A stretch of 34,214 nt of DNA from Desulfobacteraceae bacterium (GCA_011390755.1 JAABRU010000067.1:1-34214); one strand, 5' to 3'; numbered from the stretch's first letter, positions 8,648 through 15,891 are shown. Program-made: numbers and translations. Notes: generated from the sequence alone by a model not told the origin.

Positions 8648-8896
8648 ATGGCTATCGAAGGTGTAGATGTTGTCAAAGCAGCAGCTTTTCTGGGCGCAGG
8701 ACTTGCAATGGGACTCGGAGCAATCGGACCCGGTGTCGGTGAAGGTATGGCAGCGGCCAAAGCATGTGAGGCTATTGGGAAAAATCCCAAAGAAGCCGGT
8801 CTGTTGACCCGGACCATGCTGGTCGGCCAGGCTGTCTCCGAATCCACCGGAATTTATTCCCTTGTTATCGCACTATTGCTCCTGTTTGTTGTCTGA
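8648..8896 (+). CDS. atpE: F0 ATP synthase subunit c (single hairpin, sodium-type)
   Basis: The product is 82 residues with two helices, the standard c subunit. The first helix has the glycine-rich AIGPGVGEG with Glu32. The second helix has [19 protein letters not shown] with Glu65, Ser66, Thr67 and Tyr70. These positions coincide with the sodium ligands of the Ilyobacter tartaricus c ring, except that Gln32 is Glu, as in two-carboxylate rings such as that of Fusobacterium. Sodium coupling is therefore likely, though proton use is not excluded. The start is fixed by an AGGAGG site just upstream of ATG 8648. It closely resembles hairpins 1 and 4 of the preceding four-hairpin protein and may form a mixed ring with it. 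Confidence 0.96.
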   Translation: MAIEGVDVVKAAAFLGAGLAMGLGAIGPGVGEGMAAAKACEAIGKNPKEAGLLTRTMLVGQAVSESTGIYSLVIALLLLFVV

Positions 8897-8984
8897 TCTT
8901 TGAATCCGGATTTCCGGAAATTTCATTTTCTGAAAAAGCAATGAAATTTCCGGAAATCTGTAAAACGATGAAAGAAGAGATACA

Positions 8985-9440
8985 ATGCAGATTATCAGCA
9001 ATATCGCTCTTATCAGTATCAATGAAACCCTGTTTGTACAACTGCTCTCTTTCCTGATATTTCTCTTTGTAATTAACCGGGTAATGTTCCGCCCCCTGAA
9101 AGCATCTATGGATGAACGGGATGAATATATTGTCGGACTGGATCACAACATCCGGGACACACAGAAAGAAATGGAAGCAATTCTCAGTGACCTGAAACAG
9201 AAGGAAAGAATTGCCAGGGATGATGCCAATGAGATGCGACAGAGTCTTGAAAATGAAGGTAATCGGAAGGCATTCGAAATTCATGAGAATTTACAGAAAT
9301 CGCTTTTCGAATTAAAGAAAAAAACGGAAGCGGATGTGGCCCTGCAGATTGAGGAAGCCCGGAAACATCTGCAGAAAGAATCCGAAGTCCTGGTTGTCAG
9401 TATTATGGAAAAAGTTCTGAACCGGAGGTTGACATCATGA
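8985..9440 (+). CDS. atpF': F0 ATP synthase subunit b' (peripheral stalk)
   Basis: The product is 151 residues. One N-terminal transmembrane helix (about LFVQLLSFLIFLFVINRVMF) is followed by RPLKASMDERDEYI and then a long charged helix rich in Glu, Lys and Gln, the typical b/b' layout. The stalk links subunit a to F1 and resists torque. The lack of a cleavable N-terminus and the short length favour b' over b, although the two are hard to tell apart by sequence alone. It overlaps the next b gene by four bases (ATGA type), so the two chains are likely made in equal amounts and pair as a heterodimer. Confidence 0.88.
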   Translation: MQIISNIALISINETLFVQLLSFLIFLFVINRVMFRPLKASMDERDEYIVGLDHNIRDTQKEMEAILSDLKQKERIARDDANEMRQSLENEGNRKAFEIHENLQKSLFELKKKTEADVALQIEEARKHLQKESEVLVVSIMEKVLNRRLTS

Positions 9441-10024
9441 AAAAGGTAAAACAGACTGTCCGCCTTGCTCTTTATGTGTTCGGGCCACTGCTGCTGTTCT
9501 TCTGTCCGGAGGTTTTTGCAGGTGAAGAGGGGGCTGACTGGCGTTCCAAATACGATCTGTTTATGCTGTGGCTGAATTTCGGAATTCTGGCTTTTATTAT
9601 TGTCAGGTTCGGAAAAAAACCCCTCATGAATTTTCTGCATTCACAAAGGGATGACCTGGCAGAAGAAATCGGGAATCTGGAAAAAGAAAAAGAGCATATG
9701 GTTGCCGAAATTAATAAAACCAGACAGGCCGTGAAAGACAGCGATGCCCATTTTGCCGAACTGAAGGAAAAGATCATCCGGCAGGGGGAACAGAAAAGAG
9801 AAGAGATCGTCCGGCAGGCTTCAGAGCAGAGTGAAATCATGATGGAAATCGCAAAACAGAAGATCGGCAACCGGATTCTTGTCGCCAAACGTGAATTCAA
9901 AGCCGAACTGGTGGACACAGCCTTTGATATGGCTGCAGAAAGACTGCCCAAAGAAATGACGGATGCGGATAATGACAAACTGGTGCGTCAGTATATGGAA
10001 ACAGCATCAGCGGCACAGGTCTGA
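9437..10024 (+). CDS. atpF: F0 ATP synthase subunit b (peripheral stalk)
   Basis: The product is 195 residues. A first hydrophobic segment (LALYVFGPLLLFFCPEVFAG) resembles a signal peptide, as seen in many deltaproteobacterial b subunits. The membrane anchor around MLWLNFGILAFIIVRFG comes next, then a long charged coiled-coil helix starting KKPLMNFLHSQRDDLAEEI. Near the end, LVDTAFDMAAERLPKEM is the delta-binding tail seen in the family. In most relatives atpH, atpA, atpG, atpD and atpC follow directly. Here the next gene on this strand is an unrelated reductase 900 bases away, so the F1 genes must be elsewhere. Confidence 0.92.
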   Translation: MKKVKQTVRLALYVFGPLLLFFCPEVFAGEEGADWRSKYDLFMLWLNFGILAFIIVRFGKKPLMNFLHSQRDDLAEEIGNLEKEKEHMVAEINKTRQAVKDSDAHFAELKEKIIRQGEQKREEIVRQASEQSEIMMEIAKQKIGNRILVAKREFKAELVDTAFDMAAERLPKEMTDADNDKLVRQYMETASAAQV

Positions 10025-10096
10025 GTTTTATATATACCGGTTTCCGGGAAAAATGCATCTCTGCCTGTAAATCAGATCAAATCTTATGTGATACAG

Positions 10097-10149
10097 CGGA
10101 ATTCAACCTGCGGAGACAGGACATGTCCTGTCTTTGCAGGGGAATTCCG
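10097..10149 (+). terminator. Strong hairpin after the F0 operon
   Basis: A nested stem is visible: CGGAATTC with GAATTCCG outside, CCTGC with GCAGG next, and the 20-bp palindrome AGACAGGACATGTCCTGTCT in the centre. It begins 73 bases after the atpF stop. The T-rich tracts at about 10175-10192 are not immediately adjacent, so intrinsic termination is likely but not certain. It could instead protect the 3' end of the mRNA. Confidence 0.55.
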
Positions 10150-10744
10150 GATATTTCCCGCCGCATCTTTCAGAAAATTTTTATTTTTTTTCCAAAACCC
10201 TCCGTCCCCGGAAACAAACAGTTCATCCGTTTCAATTTTTCTGCGACTGATTATGTTTCCCGGCAATCATACATTCTGTTTAGGAACCGGTACGAAATAA
10301 CTTTCCCGTTTGAAAATCAGACTCATTCCTTACAGTCCCCTTCATAAAAAGGATAATGGGTCAAATCCGCTGATGAACCGGATTCCGTCCTCTCCCGGAA
10401 ACCTGCAGGGGCGTACTGCTGCATTGTTTCAGCTAAAATTGCAGATGAATTTCAGGGTGTGTCCCACTTTTTGCACCCAGACAGGGGAATCCGGGTATCC
10501 GATAAAACCCGAAAAATTTAATATTATTATATAAAACAGATAAATATCCGCTGCTGAATCCCAAAGGGATGACATTACCCTGTACCACCCCTTCGGGGTT
10601 TCAGGACCTGGGGCAGATTCTTTTTCTGTAATAATATCAGTTCTTCGGGCTTAAAACAGAAAGTCACTATTTTGGCTGACCATGCAAAATCAGCGTGTTA
10701 TCCTTAAATAGAGAGGGGGACGAATTTAAAAACCGGTGTACTAA

Positions 10745-10885
10745 CTGGTCTGTCAAATAAATTTTTTACCCTTTTAAAAAGTCCGGACCGGGGAGTCCGG
10801 ACTGAAAATTTGGAAGTCTGCCAAACTTTCAGTTTGGCACTCCTCCGCAGCTTTTCTGAGTGTGCAGAAATATATTTGACAGCCC
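10745..10885 (+). mobile_element. MITE-like element, family E, complete copy
   Basis: It starts CTGGTCTGTCAAATA, ends ATATTTGACAGCCC, and is flanked by ACTAA on both sides (10740-10744 and 10886-10890), a 5-bp target duplication. It is collinear with the copy at 12231-12370. Confidence 0.7.
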
Positions 10886-10938
10886 ACTAATGGCATTTAC
10901 TCTTACGTTTACGCAAACCATATAAGGATTTCTATCAA

Positions 10939-11898
10939 ATGAAAATGATACAATTGGGAAAAACGGATATTCAGATCAGCAGTATCATCATGGGAACCTG
11001 GCAGGCCGGACGGGCTATGTGGGCTGATATTGATGATTCAGAAACCGGACGGGCCATGCAGGCCGCTTTTGATAACGGCGTTACCACCTTTGATACAGCC
11101 ACGGTTTACGGAGACGGGCATTCGGAACAGGTACTGGGGAAAGCCCTGCAAAGCATCCGGTCTGAGGTTGTCATTGCCACAAAAGTATTTCCCCACTCCC
11201 TGGCCTATGACAACGTATTCAAAGCATGTCACAAATCTCTCAAAGATCTGAAAAGCGATTATATTGATCTCTATCAGATTCACTGGCCCGCCGGTTCTTT
11301 CGGCAGCAAAAAAGTCCCTGTTGAAGAAAGCATGTCGGCTTTAAACAAACTGAAAGAAGAAGGAAAAATCCGGGCTGTCGGAGTTTCCAATTTTTCAGAA
11401 GAGCAGATTGCGGAAGCATCTCAGTACGGGCAGATCGAAAGTCTTCAGCCCCCCTGGTCCCTGTTTTGGCGACATGCTGAAAAAGAAACCATCCCCTACT
11501 GCCGTAAAAACAATATTACAGTGCTGGCCTATTCTCCCATGGCCCAGGGACTTCTCACAGGTAAGTTCAGCGCGGATCATCAGTTTGCCAAAGGCGATCA
11601 CCGGGCCAAAAACCGTCTTTTTCTGCCGGAAAATTTCAGCAGAGCACAGGATGCCCTGATAAAACTGAAACCCATTGCAGAACGGAATGATCTGACATTG
11701 GGACAGCTGGCTTTGGCGTGGATTATTTCCCATGAGAATGCCTGCGCGATTGCCGGGGCCAGAAATGCGGAACAGGCCATACAAAATGCAAAGGCCGGAG
11801 GCAGCACACTGTCTGCGGAAGACATGGAGGAAATGGACAGCATCGGCCGCAGCGTTACGGACCACCTGGATGACAACCCGGTTCTCTGGGATTTTTAA
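10939..11898 (+). CDS. Aldo/keto reductase
   Basis: The product is 319 residues, the normal length for an NADPH-dependent aldo/keto reductase with a TIM-barrel fold. The catalytic tetrad is visible as Asp52 and Tyr57 (FDTATVYGDG), Lys82 (ATKVFP) and His115 (LYQIHWP). The conserved VGVSNFSEEQI and the cofactor-binding end (AIAGARNAEQ) are present. The closest general type is the YajO/general stress protein-like group acting on carbonyls, but the physiological substrate cannot be told. The leader has AAGGA about eleven bases before ATG 10939. The gene stands alone, framed by family E elements upstream and downstream and followed by a compact hairpin. The promoter may lie within or just after the element at 10745-10885. 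Confidence 0.93.
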   Translation: MKMIQLGKTDIQISSIIMGTWQAGRAMWADIDDSETGRAMQAAFDNGVTTFDTATVYGDGHSEQVLGKALQSIRSEVVIATKVFPHSLAYDNVFKACHKSLKDLKSDYIDLYQIHWPAGSFGSKKVPVEESMSALNKLKEEGKIRAVGVSNFSEEQIAEASQYGQIESLQPPWSLFWRHAEKETIPYCRKNNITVLAYSPMAQGLLTGKFSADHQFAKGDHRAKNRLFLPENFSRAQDALIKLKPIAERNDLTLGQLALAWIISHENACAIAGARNAEQAIQNAKAGGSTLSAEDMEEMDSIGRSVTDHLDDNPVLWDF

Positions 11899-11908
11899 AT
11901 ATTCACGA

Positions 11909-11934
11909 CAGAGACGCATGGCCCTGCGTCTCTG
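11909..11934 (+). terminator. Hairpin after the aldo/keto reductase
   Basis: A perfect 10-bp stem CAGAGACGCA / TGCGTCTCTG with a 6-base loop starts 11 bases after the stop. A short T tract follows only after a gap. The GAGACGCA stem text recurs in the hairpins of 14346-14700, so it may also be part of that repeat family. Confidence 0.6.
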
Positions 11935-12230
11935 CATCTCAGTTTTGAAAAATATCTGAACTTGCGCAGCTATTTTGCGGTTTAATCATTTTAACTACCT
12001 GAAACAATAATATATTATGTCTATATTTATCCAAATGATTATTTTTGGATATGTTGTAATTTCAATATGTTAAAGATTTGTAAATTTGGAAACTTTTAAA
12101 GATTCAACAGCATGATAATATTGTATTTTTTGTTCAATCATAAGATTTTGCCTGCACAGGTTCAGAAATATAAAAACCGAACTGCCTGCGCAATGTGAAA
12201 TCGGATGCTTAGAAAATTCCCAGGAAATAA

Positions 12231-12370
12231 GTGGTCTGTCAAATACATTTTTACCCTTTTCAAAAGTCCTGACGGAGGAGTCCAAACTGAAAGTTTGGAA
12301 GTCTGCCAGACTTTCCGTCCGGTACTTCTCCGCAGCTTTTCTGAGTGTACATAAATATAATTGACAGTCC
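12231..12370 (+). mobile_element. MITE-like element, family E, complete 140-bp copy
   Basis: It starts GTGGTCTGTCAAATA, ends AATTGACAGTCC, and is flanked by AATAA on both sides (12226-12230 and 12371-12375). The interior matches the copy at 10745-10885. Confidence 0.72.
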
Positions 12371-12406
12371 AATAAGTGGTCTGTCAAATACATTTTTAAC
12401 CCTTTT

Positions 12407-12616
12407 CAGGAGTTACGCGGTTGAATTTTGACGGTCCCGTAAAAAGTCCGAAAATCAGGTTTTGATACATATTAACGCTTTGATTTTATAAATAGCATTT
12501 TTTGAAATTTGGACTTTTTACCGATTCATCAATTTTAACTGTTTGAATTTATTATATGCCTTACAAATTGACAGTCAATAAAATCAGCAACTTATATTTC
12601 AACTGCGTAACTCCTA
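12407..12616. mobile_element. MITE-like element, family D, inserted in a family E element
   Basis: Ends CAGGAGTTACGCGGTTGAA and TTCAACTGCGTAACTCCTA are inverted repeats. A perfect 6-bp target duplication CCTTTT lies on either side (12401-12406, 12617-12622). Removing the element and one CCTTTT restores the collinear E sequence. The rest of the element aligns, reversed, with 15177-15277 once the inner family F element is removed. Confidence 0.78.
12430..12530. mobile_element. MITE-like element, family F, inserted in a family D element
   Basis: The 101-bp element has inverted ends GACGGTCCCGTAAAAAGTCC and GGACTTTTTACCGATTCATC. The target duplication AATTTT is perfect (12424-12429, 12531-12536). 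Removing the element restores the GAATTTTAACTG text of the D family. Confidence 0.78.
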
Positions 12617-12921
12617 CCTTTTAAAAAATCCGGCCGGGGAGTCCAAACTGAAAGTTTCAAAGCACTCCCCCTGCTGTCAGTGATACTGAAAATCTGTATC
12701 AGAAATTTATCATACAGCTAATAATTTTCTCATTCAAATTTAAATATCCGATTTTATATTTGATAAACTGTTTTTATACATATCTTTTCAGAAAAATCTC
12801 CTTTCCCGTCTGTTTCTTTTTCCGCATGTCCGTATTTTTTTCGTCCGTTTTCGGGAACTTTTTCATGGTTTATAAAAATATTTATTTTTATATCAGGATA
12901 CTATACCCATATCATTCTCTG

Positions 12922-12937
12922 TGGCACGCATTATGCT
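12922..12937 (+). promoter_or_regulatory. Sigma-54 (-24/-12) promoter
   Basis: TGGCACGCATTATGCT has the invariant GG and GC exactly ten bases apart and matches the TGGCAC-N5-TTGCW consensus except for one position. It lies about 75 bases before the start of the gene at 13013 on the same strand. An enhancer-binding activator would be required; none is encoded in the window. Confidence 0.65.
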
Positions 12938-13012
12938 TTAATATTCTTTTCAGGATATACCGCGGCACCTTTTACAGAAAACAAATATTTGATACCCCTA
13001 AGGAGGTAAATT

Positions 13013-13228
13013 ATGAAGAGAAATGAATTTTTCGACGGCATGTATCCTCTGCACACACGGGAAATTGTTCGATCATGTGATCTTTGCGGCAGTGTGATTC
13101 AGGAAAACGCTTCTTCCGTCAGCAACGATATGGATTTATGCTCAGGCTGCTACCATACCTGGATCGGACTGAATGAAGGGCATATCAAAAACTGCATTCT
13201 GAATTTCAGCATTGGCAATGTCTGTTGA
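13013..13228 (+). CDS. Small protein with two CxxC pairs (possible zinc ribbon)
   Basis: The product is 71 residues. Two CxxC pairs, Cys22/Cys25 (SCDLCGS) and Cys43/Cys46 (LCSGCYHTW), are 17 residues apart, a spacing that fits a zinc ribbon or treble-clef knuckle. Two further cysteines lie near the C-terminus. The family is not recognised and no function is claimed. The start is fixed by a very strong AAGGAGGT site just before ATG 13013. It is the first gene after the sigma-54-type promoter at 12922 and stands 34 bases before the next gene, so it probably leads a four-gene transcript. Confidence 0.7.
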   Translation: MKRNEFFDGMYPLHTREIVRSCDLCGSVIQENASSVSNDMDLCSGCYHTWIGLNEGHIKNCILNFSIGNVC

Positions 13229-13262
13229 ACAAATTCATTTAAGACAGGAATGAGGGAAAATT

Positions 13263-13622
13263 ATGGAAGACAGAAAAACAGAAACATCAGTAATGGACAT
13301 CTGGACAGAAAGCACAAAGGATTATTGGACAAAATTATTTGAACTTCAGTCTCTTAACGGAAATAACGGGAACGGGGCCATGAAAAACGCGCAAAAAACA
13401 ATGAAATCCTGTATGAATATATGGAAATCTTTTGCCACTCTGGTGACAGACCCCGCAACCCTGGCAACTTTACCCAAAGCTGCGGCCGAGGCCCCCGCAA
13501 TCTGTCTGAAAATGCAGCAAAAAGAAATGGAGAGATTCTTCCATATCCAGTCTGACTGGATGGCTAAGACAGAACATTACGGGAAACTGTCCCGACTGAT
13601 ATATATGAAAACATTTTCCTGA
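13263..13622 (+). CDS. Small PhaE/phasin-like protein
   Basis: The product is 119 residues and predicted mostly helical, without a signal peptide. Its tryptophan- and methionine-rich N-terminal half (MDIWTESTKDYWTKLFELQS; MKSCMNIWKSFATL) and amphipathic C-terminal half (KMQQKEMERFFHIQSDWMAK) resemble the N-terminal part of PhaE, the small subunit of class III polyhydroxyalkanoate synthase, or a phasin. It is much shorter than PhaE and no phaC lies nearby, so the link to storage granules is only a suggestion. A GAGGG site precedes ATG 13263. The gene sits within the cluster behind the sigma-54-type promoter, 19 bases before the receiver gene. Confidence 0.6.
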   Translation: MEDRKTETSVMDIWTESTKDYWTKLFELQSLNGNNGNGAMKNAQKTMKSCMNIWKSFATLVTDPATLATLPKAAAEAPAICLKMQQKEMERFFHIQSDWMAKTEHYGKLSRLIYMKTFS

Positions 13623-13641
13623 TTTTTTGGGAGAAAACATT

Positions 13642-14082
13642 TTGCCAATATTTATGGAACTGTTTGCAGAATTGAGGAAGAAGAATATCCTGCTTGTGGA
13701 TGATGATGAGTGGGTCAGGGATTCTCTTCTCATTTTTTTTGAGAGCAGGGGTTGCCGCCTGAAGGCTGTGGAAACCGCCGAGGCCGGAATGACCGAAATC
13801 AGCAAACAGTTTTATGATATTATGATTATTGATTATCAACTGCCCGGCATGAGCGGTCTGGAATTCCTGTGCCGAATGCAGAACCGGTATCCGGAAATTC
13901 CCGCCATACTGATTTCCGCATACGGAAATTATGAAATTTACAACCAGGCAAATGCTATCGGTGTAAACAATATTATTGAAAAACCTTTTAATACAGGAAC
14001 GCTCAAAGCCTCTTTGGAACGTATTGTGCGGGAAGAGAAAGGAAGGTTGTATAATGATGAAGGGCCGGGTGAAATGGTTTAA
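13642..14082 (+). CDS. Single-domain response regulator (CheY-like receiver)
   Basis: The product is 146 residues, a lone receiver domain with a short basic tail. From the chosen start, the acidic pocket is Asp20-Asp22 (LLVDDDEWVR), the phosphoacceptor is Asp64 (DIMIIDYQLPGMSG), the switch residue is the Ser of ILISAYG, and the conserved lysine is in IEKPF. There is no output domain, so it works by protein contact or as a phosphate relay. The TTG at 13642 is preferred because GGGAG lies eight bases before it; ATG 13654 and TTG 13627 are alternatives. The 3' end overlaps the cold-shock gene by 29 bases, which implies coupled translation. No cognate kinase is adjacent. Confidence 0.85.
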   Translation: MPIFMELFAELRKKNILLVDDDEWVRDSLLIFFESRGCRLKAVETAEAGMTEISKQFYDIMIIDYQLPGMSGLEFLCRMQNRYPEIPAILISAYGNYEIYNQANAIGVNNIIEKPFNTGTLKASLERIVREEKGRLYNDEGPGEMV

Positions 14083-14290
14083 CCGTGAGATAGGATTCGG
14101 ATTTATTGAAACAGACACGCATTGCCATGTACTGGTGCATAATAACTGCCCGGACACGGACTGTCTGATCTATGACCTGAAAGAAAGTGACCGGGTGCTT
14201 CTGGAAGTAAGAAATACCTTCAAAGGGGCGGAAGCGGTCCGCGTTCGGCGATTTGCCCCTGAAAAACACTGTTATCTTCCGAAATTATGA
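14054..14290 (+). CDS. Cold-shock-domain protein
   Basis: The product is 78 residues, a single OB-fold cold-shock domain that binds single-stranded RNA or DNA. RNP1-like GFGFIET follows the standard KGRVKWFNREIGFGFI opening, and VLVHNN stands in place of the usual RNP2 VFVHxS. The second half (DLKESDRVLLEVRNTFKGAEAVRV) also fits, with changes from typical CspA. It lies inside the end of the receiver gene in another frame, starting at ATG 14054 after a GGAAGG site; ATG 14057 is equally possible. The overlap with a response regulator is unusual and suggests a shared role in post-transcriptional control, which is inference. Confidence 0.85.
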   Translation: MMKGRVKWFNREIGFGFIETDTHCHVLVHNNCPDTDCLIYDLKESDRVLLEVRNTFKGAEAVRVRRFAPEKHCYLPKL

Positions 14291-14297
14291 TGCGGAA

Positions 14298-14753
14298 CTT
14301 TCCAATAAACGGCCATGAGCAGTGACTCACAGCGAAGCATGAAAGCTGCACGGAGTGCGAAAAATACACCGCAGAGACGCACGCCGTAGAGACGCACGGT
14401 GTGCGTCTCTGCAGAAGACGCACGACCGCAGAGGCGCACGCCGTAGAGAGACGCACGCCGTGCGTCTCTCTACTACAGGAGACTTTCATATAAACCGCCA
14501 TGAGCCGTGACTCACAATGAAGCATGAAAGCTGCGCGGAGTGCGAAAATTAAGGCCGAGGCCGGTTTTTCGCAGACACTTTCATATAAACGGTCATGAGA
14601 CATAATTCACAACGAAGCATGAAAATACACCGTAGAGACGCACGGTGTACGTCTCTGCAGAAGACGCACACCGCAGAGACGCGCGCCGTGCGTCTCTGCA
14701 GGGGATTTTCATATAAAAGGCCATGATCGCGGGGTCACAACGAGGCATGAAAG
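14298..14753. repeat. Array of four 48-bp fold-back units with hairpin spacers
   Basis: Units lie at 14298-14345, 14483-14530, 14578-14625 and 14706-14753. Each is 48 bases, begins YTTTC and ends CATGAAAR, so its ends pair, and shares GGCCATGAG-like and CACAACGAAGCATGAAA text. The spacers (137, 47 and 80 bases) carry GAGACGCAC/GTGCGTCTC palindromes in the first and third, and CGGAGTGCGAAAA after the first two units. No reading frame crosses the array convincingly. Confidence 0.75.
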
Positions 14754-14800
14754 TTTTCTGCCAGGGAAGTCATAATGGATTCCCTGGCAGGTGTGCAGGA

Positions 14801-15040
14801 CCTGATCCCGGAAAAAATCGGAAAATCAGGTTTTGATACACATTAATATACTGAGTTTATTAACCAATAATTCGATAAAAAACTCGGCATGAATAATTTC
14901 AGCAGCTTATAAGACTCATACAAAAGTTCCGAATTTAATGATTTCAGATACTTATATTTTTATGCTCTGCAAATCAGAAAAAATTGCCGAACCATTGATT
15001 AACAGCAATTTTCAAAAATCTGACTTTTTACGGGTTCATC
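14801..15040. mobile_element. MITE-like element, family F, long copy
   Basis: Left end CCTGATCCCGGAAAAAATCG and right end CTGACTTTTTACGGGTTCAT are imperfect inverted repeats. The interior opens with AAAATCAGGTTTTGATACA, as does the copy at 12430. At 240 bases it is more than twice that copy's length. No target duplication is clear. Confidence 0.55.
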
Positions 15041-15176
15041 TCTCTTTGGGAAAGGGGAATTCAGGGGGATTTCAAAAAATTACAGAAAAAATTCCATGCC
15101 CCCCCATTGCAAAGATGGGGCGTAATTTCAGACATCTGCGAAAAAAATTTATGACTCACGGGGTTTAATTAAAAAT

Positions 15177-15277
15177 AGGACTTACGCAGTTGAAATATAA
15201 TCTGCTGTTTTTATTGACTGTCAATTTTTAAGGCATATAATAAATTCAAACAGTTAAAATTCAACTGTATAACTCCT
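15177..15277. mobile_element. MITE-like element, family D, 101-bp copy
   Basis: Ends AGGACTTACGCAGTTGAA and TTCAACTGTATAACTCCT are inverted. The interior matches the copies at 1068 and, reversed, at 12407. It directly abuts a family C element. Confidence 0.7.
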
Positions 15278-15431
15278 GCACTGTCAGCGTTAAAATGACG
15301 GGTTAAGTCACTCCTGCAGGGGCGTAGTACAGCACAGGCCCCGGTTTGCCGTATGGCGGGCGTATGCAATACACCCCTGTGAAATTCAGGGTGTTGCATA
15401 CCCGTCATTTAAACGTTGACAAAGCACTCCT
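15278..15431. mobile_element. MITE-like element, family C
   Basis: Inverted ends TGTCAGCGTTAAAATGACGG and CCGTCATTTAAACGTTGACA enclose a GC-rich centre with an internal hairpin (CACCCCTGTG/CAGGGTGTTG). The same ends occur at 16208-16362. The element ends 26 bases before the small gene at 15457 and may supply its leader. Confidence 0.65.
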
Positions 15432-15456
15432 GTAAAAAAATAAAAAAGGAGGTATT

Positions 15457-15618
15457 GTGAAAAAAGAATCAGCTCAAAGCAAAGGGCTTCATCTGTTGAT
15501 TGAACATTACCGCAGCATATTCCGCATACCCGAAAATCTTTATTATTATTCAGAAAAAGATTTTATTACAGCGGAAAGAAATTTTATTAAAATTGCACTG
15601 CAGGATGGAAAACTCTGA
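15457..15618 (+). CDS. Small protein of 53 residues, unknown function
   Basis: A GTG start lies a few bases after a textbook AAAAAAGGAGGT site, and the frame runs 53 codons to TGA. The product is soluble and charged, with a clear helical pattern (SKGLHLLIEHYRSIFRIPEN, then LYYYSEKDFITAERNFIKIA). The IPENLYYYSEKDF core resembles small conserved proteins I associate with other sulfate reducers, but no function is known. There is no cysteine pair, signal peptide or membrane segment. Amino-acid composition and codon use look like real genes rather than repeat DNA, in contrast to everything around it. It stands alone between elements of families C and G. Confidence 0.7.
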   Translation: MKKESAQSKGLHLLIEHYRSIFRIPENLYYYSEKDFITAERNFIKIALQDGKL

Positions 15619-15802
15619 ATAAGGCAGATGTATCGGGCATGAGGGAGGAGAGGATTCTTCCGTATTCAGACATATACCGTCCACGCCCCTAAATTATACT
15701 TTCCGGAAACCTCCGGAATTTTCAGAATCTTCAAATCAGGTTTGTATTCACTGCAATTTTTATCATACAGATAAGCCGAAAAAATTGCAAAAGTCCGGTT
15801 TA

Positions 15803-15891
15803 GAACCTATCCGAAAACCTCCGAAACAGATTTTTAAACCCGGTGGAAGCAAGGGTTTAAAACACCGGAAAACAGGTTTTCGGATAGGCAC
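15803..15891. mobile_element. MITE-like element, family G, 89-bp copy
   Basis: Starts GAACCTATCCGAAAACCT and ends AGGTTTTCGGATAGGCAC, flanked by TTA on both sides (15800-15802, 15892-15894). The interior is a second inverted repeat (TTTTTAAACCCGGTG / CCGGTGTTTTAAACCC in opposite sense). Confidence 0.72.

Larger units (their letters stand above)
10025..10938. other. Repeat-bearing gap after the F0 genes
   Basis: No gene is supported. It contains the long hairpin at 10097-10149, a half copy of family H (TAATGGGTCAAATCCGC at 10354-10370), a small UUCG-type hairpin ACCCCTTCGGGGT at 10587-10599, and a complete family E element at 10745-10885 just before the aldo/keto reductase leader. Confidence 0.5.
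12376..12660 (+). mobile_element. MITE-like element, family E, interrupted copy
   Basis: Its left end (GTGGTCTGTCAAATA) abuts the AATAA that closes the previous copy. It is interrupted at 12407 by a family D element and resumes at 12617-12660 with text matching the interior of the other E copies (CCGGGGAGTCCAAACTGAAAG). The right terminal repeat is lost or too diverged to see. Confidence 0.6.
11899..13012. other. Gap with nested elements and a sigma-54 promoter
   Basis: No gene is seen. It contains the terminator hairpin of the aldo/keto reductase, two family E copies in tandem, the E>D>F nest, and a promoter for the 13013-14290 cluster. An 88-residue frame at 12760-13026 is phenylalanine-rich AT sequence overlapping the promoter and is not credible. 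Confidence 0.6.
14291..15456. other. Gap of hairpin repeats and mobile elements
   Basis: After the cold-shock gene come the four 48-bp units at 14298-14753, a CCAGGGA/TCCCTGG hairpin (14761-14788), a family F element, a family D element and a family C element. A 76-residue frame at 14938-15168 lies mostly in the F element and is not credible. The only gene-like signal is the ribosome site for the small gene at 15457. Confidence 0.6.

Noticed and set aside
12760..13026. 88-codon Phe-rich frame
   Set aside because: AT-rich text that spans the sigma-54-type promoter and overlaps the start of a better gene.
14298..14753. CRISPR array
   Set aside because: Only four units, each 48 bases and self-complementary at the ends, with spacers of very unequal length that contain repeats themselves. 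No cas gene is nearby.
14938..15168. 76-codon frame
   Set aside because: It lies largely inside a family F element, has no ribosome site, and has no resemblance to known proteins.
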